A DNA stretch of 64,000 nucleotides. Source: Bacteroidota bacterium (GTDB lineage: Bacteria; Bacteroidota; Bacteroidia; Chitinophagales; Chitinophagaceae). The notes under the pieces are model-generated. The model had not been told where the DNA came from, ran no database searches, and saw only the letters and a program-made list of their open reading frames with translations. Positions 44,779 to 52,486 of the stretch are shown in pieces (the stretch's first letter is position 1; each line of letters starts with the position of its first letter). The stretch is taken from positions 51,631 through 115,630 of the forward strand of contig JAFAFR010000041.1 in NCBI GenBank assembly GCA_023423405.1. Direction: 5' to 3'. A program made the translations under genes and the position numbers.

Positions 44779-45822
44779 ATGAAAAAACTGGCAATACTGG
44801 CAATCACGATCTGCGGCCTGTTTTCACCGGCGCTGGCACAGCAAAAAACAACGCTGACCAACCCGCTGCTGCCCTCAGGTCCCGATCCCTACAGTTATTA
44901 CAAGGACGGATATTATTATTATATTCATACGGAAGGCGACAAACTGGTGTTGCGCAAAACCCGGAATTTTGCCGACCTGGCCACGGCCGAAAAGAAAACC
45001 ATTTTTGTACCGCCACCGGGTAAGCCCTGGTCCAAAGAACTCTGGGCGCCCGAAGTGATCTTTCTGCGCGGAAAATGGTATGCCTATGTTGCGGCCGACA
45101 ATGGCAAGAACATCAATCACCGCATGTACGTGCTCGAAAACGCATCTCCCGATCCTATGAAAGGGGAATGGGTGTTCAAGGGCAAGATTGCCGATAAAAC
45201 GGACAAGTGGGCCATCGATGGCGACGTGTTCGAATACAAGGGCAAACTCTACATGGTATGGTCGGGTTGGGAAGGCGATACCAACGGTCAGCAGGACATC
45301 TACATCGCCCGTATGAAAGACCCGCTGACCATCGAATCCGACAGGGTGCGCATCAGCTATCCGCTCTATGACTGGGAGAAACACGGCGATATCAGCAACC
45401 CCGACGATCCCCCGCACATCAATGTCAACGAGGGACCCCAGGCGCTGATGCATGCCGATGATCTCTTCGTGGTATTTTCGGGAAGCGCCTGCTGGACCGA
45501 TTTCTATGCGCTGGGGCTCCTGCGTCTTAAAAAAGGCGCCGACCCGCTCGACGCCGGCGCCTGGCAAAAAAGCAGCGAACCCGTGTTTAAGCAGTCGCCC
45601 GAAAACGGTGTGTATGCACCGGGACATAATTCCTTTTTTCAATCACCGGATGGAAAAGAATACTGGATCCTCTATCACGCAAATTCCAATTCAGGCGATG
45701 GCTGCGGGCCCAAACGTTCGCCCCGTGCACAGCCCTTTACCTGGAGGGCCGATGGCACACCCGATTTCGGCGTGCCCGTGAAAGAAGGCAAACCCATTCC
45801 CGTTCCATCGGGTGCTAAATGA
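44779..45822 (+). CDS. GH43-family glycosidase, probable alpha-L-arabinofuranosidase, secreted
   Basis: The 347-residue single propeller protein has a signal peptide ending at PALAQ. The triad is base Asp36 (GPDPYSYY), Asp147 (AIDGDVFEYKGKLY) and acid Glu218 (VNEGPQALM). ELWAPEVIFLRGKWYAY is the typical second blade and APGHNSFFQSPDGKEYWILYH the last. This pattern resembles GH43 alpha-L-arabinofuranosidases. It starts 10 bp after the GH127 gene and its stop overlaps the next start (ATGA). Confidence 0.9.
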   Translation: MKKLAILAITICGLFSPALAQQKTTLTNPLLPSGPDPYSYYKDGYYYYIHTEGDKLVLRKTRNFADLATAEKKTIFVPPPGKPWSKELWAPEVIFLRGKWYAYVAADNGKNINHRMYVLENASPDPMKGEWVFKGKIADKTDKWAIDGDVFEYKGKLYMVWSGWEGDTNGQQDIYIARMKDPLTIESDRVRISYPLYDWEKHGDISNPDDPPHINVNEGPQALMHADDLFVVFSGSACWTDFYALGLLRLKKGADPLDAGAWQKSSEPVFKQSPENGVYAPGHNSFFQSPDGKEYWILYHANSNSGDGCGPKRSPRAQPFTWRADGTPDFGVPVKEGKPIPVPSGAK

Positions 45823-48284
45823 TAAATGCACAGATGATGAAGAAGTTTGCAATAACGGCAGCACTGGTTACCGCTGCCTGTATGAGCCAGGCGCAGGAAT
45901 TCCGCGCCCCGGCCTACCCGCTTGTAACGCACGATCCTTATTTCAGTATATGGTCGGCTTCCGACGAACTAACGGCAACCCCCACACGCCACTGGACAGG
46001 CACTGACCAGTCCATACTGGGCATGATCCGCGTGGATGGTAAGATCTACCGTTTCCTCGGCGAAAAAGAAAAGCGGTTCAAAACCATCCTGCCCGCCGCC
46101 GATGAGATCAATTACAACACCAGCTATACCGAATCGGCGCCTGCCGCCGGTTGGATGAACCCGGGTTTCGATGCCTCCTCCTGGAAAAAAGGTCAGGCGC
46201 CTTTTGGTGATAATCCTTCACAGAGCAAAACGGTCTGGAAATCGCCCGATATATGGGTAAGAAGAACGTTCACCCTGGAGGATACGCAGTTCAGCAATCC
46301 CCTGCTCAAGCTCCAGCACGATGACGACGTGGAGGTTTACCTCAATGGCGAACTCATCTATTCGCGCAAAGGCTGGACCGGGAAATTTGTATACCTGCCG
46401 CTGTCCGACGCGGCCCGCTCGAAATTCAAAACAGGGGAGAACCTGCTCGCCATCCATGTGGCCAATACAGCAGGTGGCGCCTGGCTCGACGCGGGTTTCG
46501 TGGACGAAATACAGGATCCTGCCGACCCCGAAATACTTGTGGCGCAGCAGGAGTCGGTGGAACTAACGGCCACGCAAACACGCTATCGCTTTCGCTGCGG
46601 CGGGGTTACGCTGAACCTCACTTTCATCTCACCGCTGCTGCCCGATGACCTCGAACTGCTGTCCCGCCCCGTAAGTTATATCACCACGAATGTGACTTCC
46701 GCCGATGGCGCCGAACATGCGGTGCAGGTGTATTTCGGCTGCAGCTCCGATATTGCGGTGAACCAGCCTTCGCAGGAAGTGAGCGCAAAAGCGTACACCG
46801 CCGGCGGCTTGCAGATACTGAAAGCAGGTACCACCGAACAGCCCGTCCTGCAAAAGAAAGGTGACGACCTGCGCATCGACTGGGGATATATGTATGTGGC
46901 AACCGCTGCACCCGGCGCCAGGCAATTTGTATCTACCGGCATGCAGGGCAGCCAGGCCTTTTTTGGCACCGGCAGCAGTGAAGCGACAGGAAAACACCTG
47001 CTGCTTAACACTTCCTGGGATTGGGGTAAAATAGGCAAAACGCCCAAAGAGCAGGTGCTGCTGATCGGCTACGACGACCTGGAATCCATCCAGTACTTCG
47101 GTGCCAACCTGAAACCCTGGTGGAGAAATACCGCCGGCGCTACCATGGAAGGACAACTTAGCAAAGCAAAAACGTCCTACGCATCGGTAATGACGCGCTG
47201 TGCAGCCTTCGATAAAAAACTGCGCGAAGACGCTCTCAGGGCGGGCGGAGAAAACTATGCACGGCTCTGTGTGCTGGCCTACCGGCAAAGCATAGCCGCA
47301 CACAAGCTGGTGAAGAGCCCGCAGGGCGACCTGCTTTTCCTCTCCAAGGAAAACTACAGCAACGGTTCCATCAATACCGTGGATATAACTTACCCGTCTT
47401 CGCCGCTTTACCTCGCGTACAATCCCAACCTGCTGAAAGGCATGCTCAACGGCATTTTCTATTACAGCGAAAGCGGCAAATGGGCCAAGCCTTATGCGGC
47501 GCACGACCTGGGAACCTATCCGCTCGCCAACGGGCAAACCTATGGCGAAGACATGCCGGTGGAAGAAAGCGGCAATATGCTCATTCTTGCAACCGCCATT
47601 ACGAAGGTGGAAAAAAGCGCCGCCTATGCAGAAAAACATTGGAAAACCCTGAGCGTGTGGGCCGACTACCTCGCACGTGAAGGATTTGACCCCGCCAACC
47701 AGTTGTGCACCGACGATTTTGCCGGCCACCTGGCGCGCAACGCCAACCTTTCCGTAAAAGCCATTGTGGCCCTGGGCGGCTATGCACAGATGGCCGAAAA
47801 GCTGGGTAAAAAAGACGTTGCCGCCAAATACCGGAACATTGCAACAGGAATGGTTAAACGCTGGATGGAACTGGCCGATGACGGTGACCACTATGCGCTT
47901 ACTTTTGAAGGAAAAGGCACCTGGAGCCAGAAATACAACCTGGTGTGGGACAAGCTCCTGGGACTGAAATTATTTCCCGCCAGTGTCTACCAGAAGGAAA
48001 TTGATTATTACCTTACCAAACAGAACGGGTTTGGCCTTCCGCTCGACAGCCGGCGTACCTATACAAAGTCGGACTGGATCCTGTGGACTTCTGCATTGAC
48101 GGACGATCCGAAAAAATTCGACGCGCTTGTGCAGCCCGTGTATAAATTCGCCACAGAAACACCTTCGCGCGTGCCGCTGAGCGACTGGCACGAAACCACC
48201 GATGGCAAAATGGTTGGCTTCCAGGCGCGTTCTGTAGTAGGAGGATATTTTATTAAAATATTGGAATTAAAACTGAAAAAATGA
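45819..48284 (+). CDS. DUF4965/DUF1793 (glutaminase A-like) secreted protein
   Basis: The protein of up to 821 residues carries a signal peptide (ACMSQAQ). It has the domain order of GtaA-like proteins: an N-terminal beta-sandwich with a galactose-binding-like insertion (about 70-225), DUF4965 (about 230-480) and an (alpha/alpha) barrel of the DUF1793 type (HDLGTYPLANGQTYGEDMPVEESGNM split as HDLGTYPLANG and MPVEESGNML). Fungal relatives are called glutaminases, but Bacteroidota members are regularly found in polysaccharide loci and look like (alpha/alpha)6 glycosidases. Real activity unknown. The start ATG overlaps the GH43 stop; ATG 45837 would place the signal peptide first. Confidence 0.85.
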   Translation: MINAQMMKKFAITAALVTAACMSQAQEFRAPAYPLVTHDPYFSIWSASDELTATPTRHWTGTDQSILGMIRVDGKIYRFLGEKEKRFKTILPAADEINYNTSYTESAPAAGWMNPGFDASSWKKGQAPFGDNPSQSKTVWKSPDIWVRRTFTLEDTQFSNPLLKLQHDDDVEVYLNGELIYSRKGWTGKFVYLPLSDAARSKFKTGENLLAIHVANTAGGAWLDAGFVDEIQDPADPEILVAQQESVELTATQTRYRFRCGGVTLNLTFISPLLPDDLELLSRPVSYITTNVTSADGAEHAVQVYFGCSSDIAVNQPSQEVSAKAYTAGGLQILKAGTTEQPVLQKKGDDLRIDWGYMYVATAAPGARQFVSTGMQGSQAFFGTGSSEATGKHLLLNTSWDWGKIGKTPKEQVLLIGYDDLESIQYFGANLKPWWRNTAGATMEGQLSKAKTSYASVMTRCAAFDKKLREDALRAGGENYARLCVLAYRQSIAAHKLVKSPQGDLLFLSKENYSNGSINTVDITYPSSPLYLAYNPNLLKGMLNGIFYYSESGKWAKPYAAHDLGTYPLANGQTYGEDMPVEESGNMLILATAITKVEKSAAYAEKHWKTLSVWADYLAREGFDPANQLCTDDFAGHLARNANLSVKAIVALGGYAQMAEKLGKKDVAAKYRNIATGMVKRWMELADDGDHYALTFEGKGTWSQKYNLVWDKLLGLKLFPASVYQKEIDYYLTKQNGFGLPLDSRRTYTKSDWILWTSALTDDPKKFDALVQPVYKFATETPSRVPLSDWHETTDGKMVGFQARSVVGGYFIKILELKLKK

Positions 48285-48943
48285 TCAGGCAGCATCGGCG
48301 CACGCCGGCATTACTGGTTTTGTTGCTGTTGCAGTTGGCTGCAAAGGCACAGATCGATCCCGGTGTGCGCCCGATTTCGCACTATGTGCTGGCCGCTTTC
48401 ACCCAGGGAAAAGTGCTGGAGAAAAACGGCAGCAGCACCACGGCCATGCTGAACTACAATACGCTCACCCGCGAAATGGTATTTGCCTCTGGTGAGAAGT
48501 ACCTGGCCATTGCGGAGCCGGAAAAAGTGGATACCGTATTCATCGGCGCACGCACTTTCATTCCGGAGGAAAAACAGTTTTATGAAGTGCTGGTGAAGGG
48601 GAAATATCCACTGGCAGTGACTTTCAGCAGCAGTCTCGAGGAAGAGGGCAATAACATCGGCTACGGCATGACCTCCACCACTTCTTCTTCCTCGCCCCTG
48701 CGCACCATGATGAAAAACGGATCGGCCTATGGACTGAAGTTGCCCGATGGCTATTCCATCAAAACAACTACAGCGTACTGGCTGAAAGTGGAAGGGAAAT
48801 GGCAACGTGTTACAGGTTTCAACCAGATCGCCAAAGCCCTGCCGGAAAAAAAGGCGCTGATCAATGAAACGGTAAAAGCAAAAAAACTGGAATTCAACGA
48901 TACCGGGGACCTTGTAACATTGTTACAGCTAATCAATGAGTGA
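48281..48943 (+). CDS. Secreted protein of unknown function in the arabinan-type operon
   Basis: The 220-residue protein starts at an ATGA overlap with the previous gene and has a clear signal peptide (LLLLLQLAAKAQ). The mature part looks mostly beta (YNTLTREMVFASGEKYLAI, TVFIGARTFIP) with a serine/threonine-rich stretch (TSTTSSSSPL) in the middle and a basic C-terminal helix region. No known domain was recognised. It overlaps the LacI gene by 8 bp, so it is locked into the operon between enzymes and regulator. That placement suggests a periplasmic or surface accessory role. Confidence 0.8.
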   Translation: MIRQHRRTPALLVLLLLQLAAKAQIDPGVRPISHYVLAAFTQGKVLEKNGSSTTAMLNYNTLTREMVFASGEKYLAIAEPEKVDTVFIGARTFIPEEKQFYEVLVKGKYPLAVTFSSSLEEEGNNIGYGMTSTTSSSSPLRTMMKNGSAYGLKLPDGYSIKTTTAYWLKVEGKWQRVTGFNQIAKALPEKKALINETVKAKKLEFNDTGDLVTLLQLINE

Positions 48944-49967
48944 AACCATATCCAAAGTTACCATTGCAGATATTGCCCGCGCGCTGAACATCACAGCGGC
49001 TACGGTGAGCCGTGCGCTCAACAACCACCCCGGCATCAAGGAAGACACCAAGAAAAAAGTGCGCGAAACCGCGATGCGGCTGAATTACCAGCCCAATAAG
49101 ATCGCTTCTTCTCTTCGCTTGGGCCGGTCACATATCATTGGCGTGATCATTCCCAGTGCCGAGATCAGCTTTTTCGGATCGGTGGTGCACGGCATTGAAA
49201 AAATTGCCAACGAGAACAATTACAACGTGTTGATCTACCAGACCAATGAATTGTTCGAATTTGAAAAGAAAGGCGTACAAACCTTTCTGCAATCGCGTGT
49301 GGACGGCGTGCTGGCCTCCATCTCCAAAGAAACCATCAACCTCGATCACTACAACGAGATCAAAAAGCGCGGTGTGCCACTCATTCTTTTCGACCGCGCC
49401 AACGACCAGCTCGGCGTTTCCTCCGTGGTGGTAAACGACTATGCCGGCGCTTTTGAAGCCACGCGTCACCTGATTGCGCAGGGCTGCCGGCGCATTGCAC
49501 ACATCGGCGGACAACAGCACGTAAGCATTTTCAACCAGCGGCTCAAGGGATACATCGATGCGCTGAACGTGCACAACATGCCGCTCGACGATGACCTTAT
49601 TCTTTATGGAAAAGTGAGTATCGATTCGGGCCGCGAATGCATGAACCGGTTGCTGTCGCTCCCCGCGCCACCCGACGGTGTATTTGCGGTGGAAGATTTT
49701 ACCGCCCTGGGCGCGGTGCAGGCCATCAAACAGGCAGGCGTACGCATACCGGAAGAAATTGCCATCATCGGCTTCTGTAATGAAGTGTTCGGTGAATTCC
49801 TGACGCCCTCGCTGAGCACGGTGAACCAGCAAACGGTGAGGATGGGCGAGGAGGCGGCTAAGCTCTTCTTTGAAGGCCTGCGCAAAAGAGAAGGCTATGC
49901 GCAGCCGCCGCGGAAGCTGGTGCTGGAGCCGGAGATTATTTGCCGGCAGTCGAGTTTGCGTTTGTAA
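48936..49967 (+). CDS. LacI-family transcriptional regulator of the arabinan-type locus
   Basis: The 343-residue protein has an N-terminal LacI HTH (about 6-55; TIADIARALNITAATVSRALN, hinge YQPNKIASSLR split) and an effector-binding domain (about 63-340; HIIGVIIPSAEISFFG, VDGVLASIS, DDLILYG). It is the last gene of a run in which all genes overlap or nearly touch, so it is co-transcribed with its presumed targets. The CG-centred palindrome upstream of the SusC gene at 34884 is its best candidate operator. Effector probably arabinose or a derived oligosaccharide (inference). Confidence 0.93.
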   Translation: MSETISKVTIADIARALNITAATVSRALNNHPGIKEDTKKKVRETAMRLNYQPNKIASSLRLGRSHIIGVIIPSAEISFFGSVVHGIEKIANENNYNVLIYQTNELFEFEKKGVQTFLQSRVDGVLASISKETINLDHYNEIKKRGVPLILFDRANDQLGVSSVVVNDYAGAFEATRHLIAQGCRRIAHIGGQQHVSIFNQRLKGYIDALNVHNMPLDDDLILYGKVSIDSGRECMNRLLSLPAPPDGVFAVEDFTALGAVQAIKQAGVRIPEEIAIIGFCNEVFGEFLTPSLSTVNQQTVRMGEEAAKLFFEGLRKREGYAQPPRKLVLEPEIICRQSSLRL

Positions 49968-49970
49968 GTG

Positions 49971-49993
49971 TTTGGGGTTTGGAGTTTGGGGTT
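49971..49993. repeat. G-rich short repeat (TTTGGGG/TTTGGAG units)
   Basis: Three units TTTGGGG, TTTGGAG, TTTGGGG follow each other directly, 4 bp after the LacI stop codon. They are the complement of the C-rich repeats at 62225 and 63950. On the plus strand the G-runs could form a quadruplex in RNA or DNA at the operon end. Confidence 0.6.
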
Positions 49994-50014
49994 AGCGTGC
50001 GGGTGCGGCCATGC

Positions 50015-50254
50015 TTAACGCTTCTTCCGGGCTTCTCTCAGTTCTTTTTTATAGTCGAAGCTGGTGGGTAGCTTTACAGATCCTAATAACCGCTTTACCT
50101 TGGGAGCCAACTCATCTACTGTCTCGTCTTCGCTGGTCAGCGTCCGCAGGTAATTCTCCACCAAAGCCGATAAGCTGCAACCTTTCCTTTCCGCATATCT
50201 TTTGGCGGATCTAATAACCTTGTCCTCTATTGTGAGAGTGAGCTTTGTTGTCAT
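50015..50254 (-). CDS. DUF6364-like antitoxin-type protein, without adjacent toxin
   Basis: ATG 50254 gives 79 residues: MTTKLTLTIEDKVIRSAKRYAER resembles the N-terminal ribbon-helix-helix of DUF6364 antitoxins (strand KLTLTI, helix, SLSALVENYL), followed by a charged C-terminal tail (ELREARKKR) that would normally bind a PIN toxin. Such genes usually precede a vapC gene; here only 47 bp and the end of the LacI gene lie downstream. It is therefore an orphan, possibly acting on a toxin elsewhere. An in-frame upstream ATG at 50290 would overlap the neighbouring gene. Confidence 0.75.
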   Translation of the reverse strand: MTTKLTLTIEDKVIRSAKRYAERKGCSLSALVENYLRTLTSEDETVDELAPKVKRLLGSVKLPTSFDYKKELREARKKR

Positions 50255-50282
50255 GTATAGGTATTTTGCAATTCCATCGCTT

Positions 50283-50816
50283 TTAATCAAAACCGCTCGT
50301 GATCAATTGTATCGCCTTCTGAGAATAATCGATACACAGGTAATGCTGCAAATCTTCCCAGATGGCGACCGGGCCTTGTTTTCCGGCCAGCGGCGCGTTT
50401 AACCTGAATATTTCTGCTGATCCGGAAACATGTCTTGTTACAACAGCCTGAAGGCCTTCGTGCATTGTTCGGGGATCGATGTAGCGCGGCGTGCTTTTCC
50501 AGTAAGGGGTTGTATCGTCATACAGATCCGTGGTGAAGTCGTAGTCCTTTGCCAGGTCGGTGAAATGGATTTGCGTGTAGTCGTGCCCGTTTATTAAACC
50601 CGTTACATAGTTGGCAAACTGGTCATCGCTGCGGTTGGAGTGCTTTTGATAGAATTGCGACAACTCAAACAGGTTTAGTTCCTTGATGCGGGCAAACACC
50701 TGCGCGAATGGAGCCGGTTCTTCCAAAATCAGCCGCCCCCCGAACTGGAGCAGTTCAAAGAATTTGAAAGGAAAAGAATATTGCAGCGATAGCTGCCGCA
50801 TGTCACGTGCATTCAT
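50283..50816 (-). CDS. Hypothetical protein, 177 aa
   Basis: This soluble protein has no signal or membrane segment. It is rich in aromatic and acidic residues (LINGHDYTQIHFTDLAKDYDF, DDTTPYWKSTPRYIDP) and ends LQHYLCIDYSQKAIQLITSGFD. No domain was recognised. It starts 21 bp after the DinB-family gene and is probably co-transcribed with it. The reading frame is long, has an ATG start and sensible composition, so it is likely real. Confidence 0.7.
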   Translation of the reverse strand: MNARDMRQLSLQYSFPFKFFELLQFGGRLILEEPAPFAQVFARIKELNLFELSQFYQKHSNRSDDQFANYVTGLINGHDYTQIHFTDLAKDYDFTTDLYDDTTPYWKSTPRYIDPRTMHEGLQAVVTRHVSGSAEIFRLNAPLAGKQGPVAIWEDLQHYLCIDYSQKAIQLITSGFD

Positions 50817-50837
50817 ATAGGCTGTTTACGCTTGCGC

Positions 50838-51281
50838 TCATCTCTTGTAGAAAATATAATCCGTAACCAGGGGTTCTATGCCGCTTCTCCTGAATTCCAT
50901 CGCAATCTGCCCGCGGTGGTAAGTGGAATGGTTGATGACGTGGAAAAGGATATCGCGGGTACTGTTGTTAAATGGTGTACCCTTACTGGTAGTATAACTA
51001 ACGTTGTCGCTCAGGGTGCATTTCTCCAGCAGGAACAGGGTGTGTTCGTGGTTTATTTGGTCCAGGGATTTGAAATGCTGTACAGGATGGACTTCCCAAA
51101 TCCCGTAAGCGGGCTGCAGTGGGTCGATGCGGTTGTTCCAGACCCGGTGGGCATTCAGGATATGGCTGAACAGTTCTATGGATTTTTCCGGTGTTTTTTC
51201 AGGGTTGGCCAGGAAAAGATCTGCCAGCTGCTGGTTGCAGTGGTGGTTGTATTCGAACAGTTCTTTGAGAAACGATTTCAT
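50838..51281 (-). CDS. DinB-family protein (four-helix bundle, putative metal-dependent)
   Basis: The 147-residue protein has the DinB/YfiT four-helix bundle pattern: LFEYNHHCNQQLADLFL first helix, FSHILNAHRVWNNRI second with the first metal-ligand histidine, and HVINHSTYHRGQIAMEFR fourth with the HxxxHRGQ histidines. Members include damage-inducible proteins and bacillithiol/mycothiol-dependent transferases, but most are uncharacterised. Spacing to the flanking genes is 6 bp upstream and 21 bp downstream, consistent with one minus-strand transcript. Confidence 0.85.
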   Translation of the reverse strand: MKSFLKELFEYNHHCNQQLADLFLANPEKTPEKSIELFSHILNAHRVWNNRIDPLQPAYGIWEVHPVQHFKSLDQINHEHTLFLLEKCTLSDNVSYTTSKGTPFNNSTRDILFHVINHSTYHRGQIAMEFRRSGIEPLVTDYIFYKR

Positions 51282-51287
51282 GTCTAA

Positions 51288-51929
51288 TCATTTTTTTTCC
51301 GGTTGCGGTTCTTCCTCAATCCCATACCGGATACCGGATGCTTTAAAAAGTTGCTTGACCAGGAGCAGTTTTTGATTGCAGTTAATACCAAGGCTTACCC
51401 TGTCGGAACTGGTTTTCGTGCCCTCGCATTCGAAACAAATTTCGATGAATTCGAAAACATTTTTGTTGCTGTCAAGAAAAAGGATAGCATTCTTCGGGTT
51501 ATAGCATTGCGTTTGATACGCGATAAAATATACGGTTCCCCGGGGGGTGTATTTAGAAGCATGCCCATAGTTGAGAACCAGGTCTGAAAGGCTGTCTTCC
51601 TGAGATGGGCTGATGATTTTTATTTCGAACAATTGTGAATAGCAAACAGTGTCATTTAACACCGGGAGCTGTGCTTTGTACCCATCGGGAGCGATGCTAT
51701 CTGCGGGTCGTTGCCTGAACGATACGAATTGAATGGCTGTTGCTTCGCTGAATGGATATTGCTGCCGCCGCTCCGCCGGTGACAGGGATTGCGTGCGTGC
51801 GCAGGTTTTACTTTCCTCCCACAGCTTTTGCTGCTGTTCTGTTGCAGGCCTTCCTCCCGGAAGTTTAGGACCATTGTTGGCGCAGGAAAAAAAGAGGCAG
51901 GGGAGAAGAAGGAGGAAGACAGCTTTCAT
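51288..51929 (-). CDS. Lipoprotein of unknown function, 213 aa
   Basis: A short lipoprotein signal (CLFFSC, Cys16) precedes a polar mature protein with several cysteines (CYSQ, TQCYNPKN, EICFECEG, INCNQK). EICFECEGTKTSSDR near the end recalls small Bacteroidota lipoproteins of unknown role. No enzymatic motif is apparent. It lies 6 bp upstream of the DinB gene in the same direction. Confidence 0.75.
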   Translation of the reverse strand: MKAVFLLLLPCLFFSCANNGPKLPGGRPATEQQQKLWEESKTCARTQSLSPAERRQQYPFSEATAIQFVSFRQRPADSIAPDGYKAQLPVLNDTVCYSQLFEIKIISPSQEDSLSDLVLNYGHASKYTPRGTVYFIAYQTQCYNPKNAILFLDSNKNVFEFIEICFECEGTKTSSDRVSLGINCNQKLLLVKQLFKASGIRYGIEEEPQPEKK

Positions 51930-51979
51930 ATCTCTCGTAGCTAAAGTTGACGATGCTTTGCAGGGGCCTGTAGTTTGAT

Positions 51980-52477
51980 TTATACGATGAGGAGCCTGTG
52001 TCCCGGCTTTGCCTGCTGTACGCTTTCTGAATAGCCGGCAAAGAAGAAGGGAATATTGTCCTCTTTGCCATTCTCAATCCGTTGCTTCACTTTTTCGAAA
52101 GCGAGTAAGGAAACCTCGAAATGAGGTTGGCCCGTTACAAGGATCGGCTGATTTTTTTCCTCATACCAATAATATTTGCCTCCATAATTGCGGCGTGCAA
52201 CTTCAAAAATGTAGGAGCCTGCTTGTGCAGTGAGATCGTTTTTCATCTCTTCATCCATCTGGTTAGCGAAGCCGGCGAAGTTGTCCAGCAACTCATCCAG
52301 TGCCGACAGGCTTTTTTGACTGTAGTCCAGTTCATTGTCGAGCTGCTCATTAAAACCAGCCAGCAGCCGCTCGGCATTGTCGGTGGACGACTGGATAAAT
52401 TCAAGTTGGGCATGATCAATGGTTTCTTCAGGAGATGAATGCCCGGGTTTCTTTTTAAAGAAGTCAAATAGCCCCAT
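51980..52477 (-). CDS. Hypothetical protein, 165 aa
   Basis: The protein begins MGLFDFFKKKPG, a start frequent in small cytoplasmic Bacteroidota proteins. A helical first half (about 20-85) is followed by a beta-containing segment (SYIFEVARRNYGGKYYWYE, QPILVTGQPHFEVSLLAF). The latter resembles proteins in which a short region is compared with polymorphic-toxin immunity folds, but I cannot place it in a family. It stands alone between the lipoprotein and GH31 genes on the same strand, 9 bp from the GH31 stop. Confidence 0.7.
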   Translation of the reverse strand: MGLFDFFKKKPGHSSPEETIDHAQLEFIQSSTDNAERLLAGFNEQLDNELDYSQKSLSALDELLDNFAGFANQMDEEMKNDLTAQAGSYIFEVARRNYGGKYYWYEEKNQPILVTGQPHFEVSLLAFEKVKQRIENGKEDNIPFFFAGYSESVQQAKPGHRLLIV

Positions 52478-52486
52478 AACGAAGGT

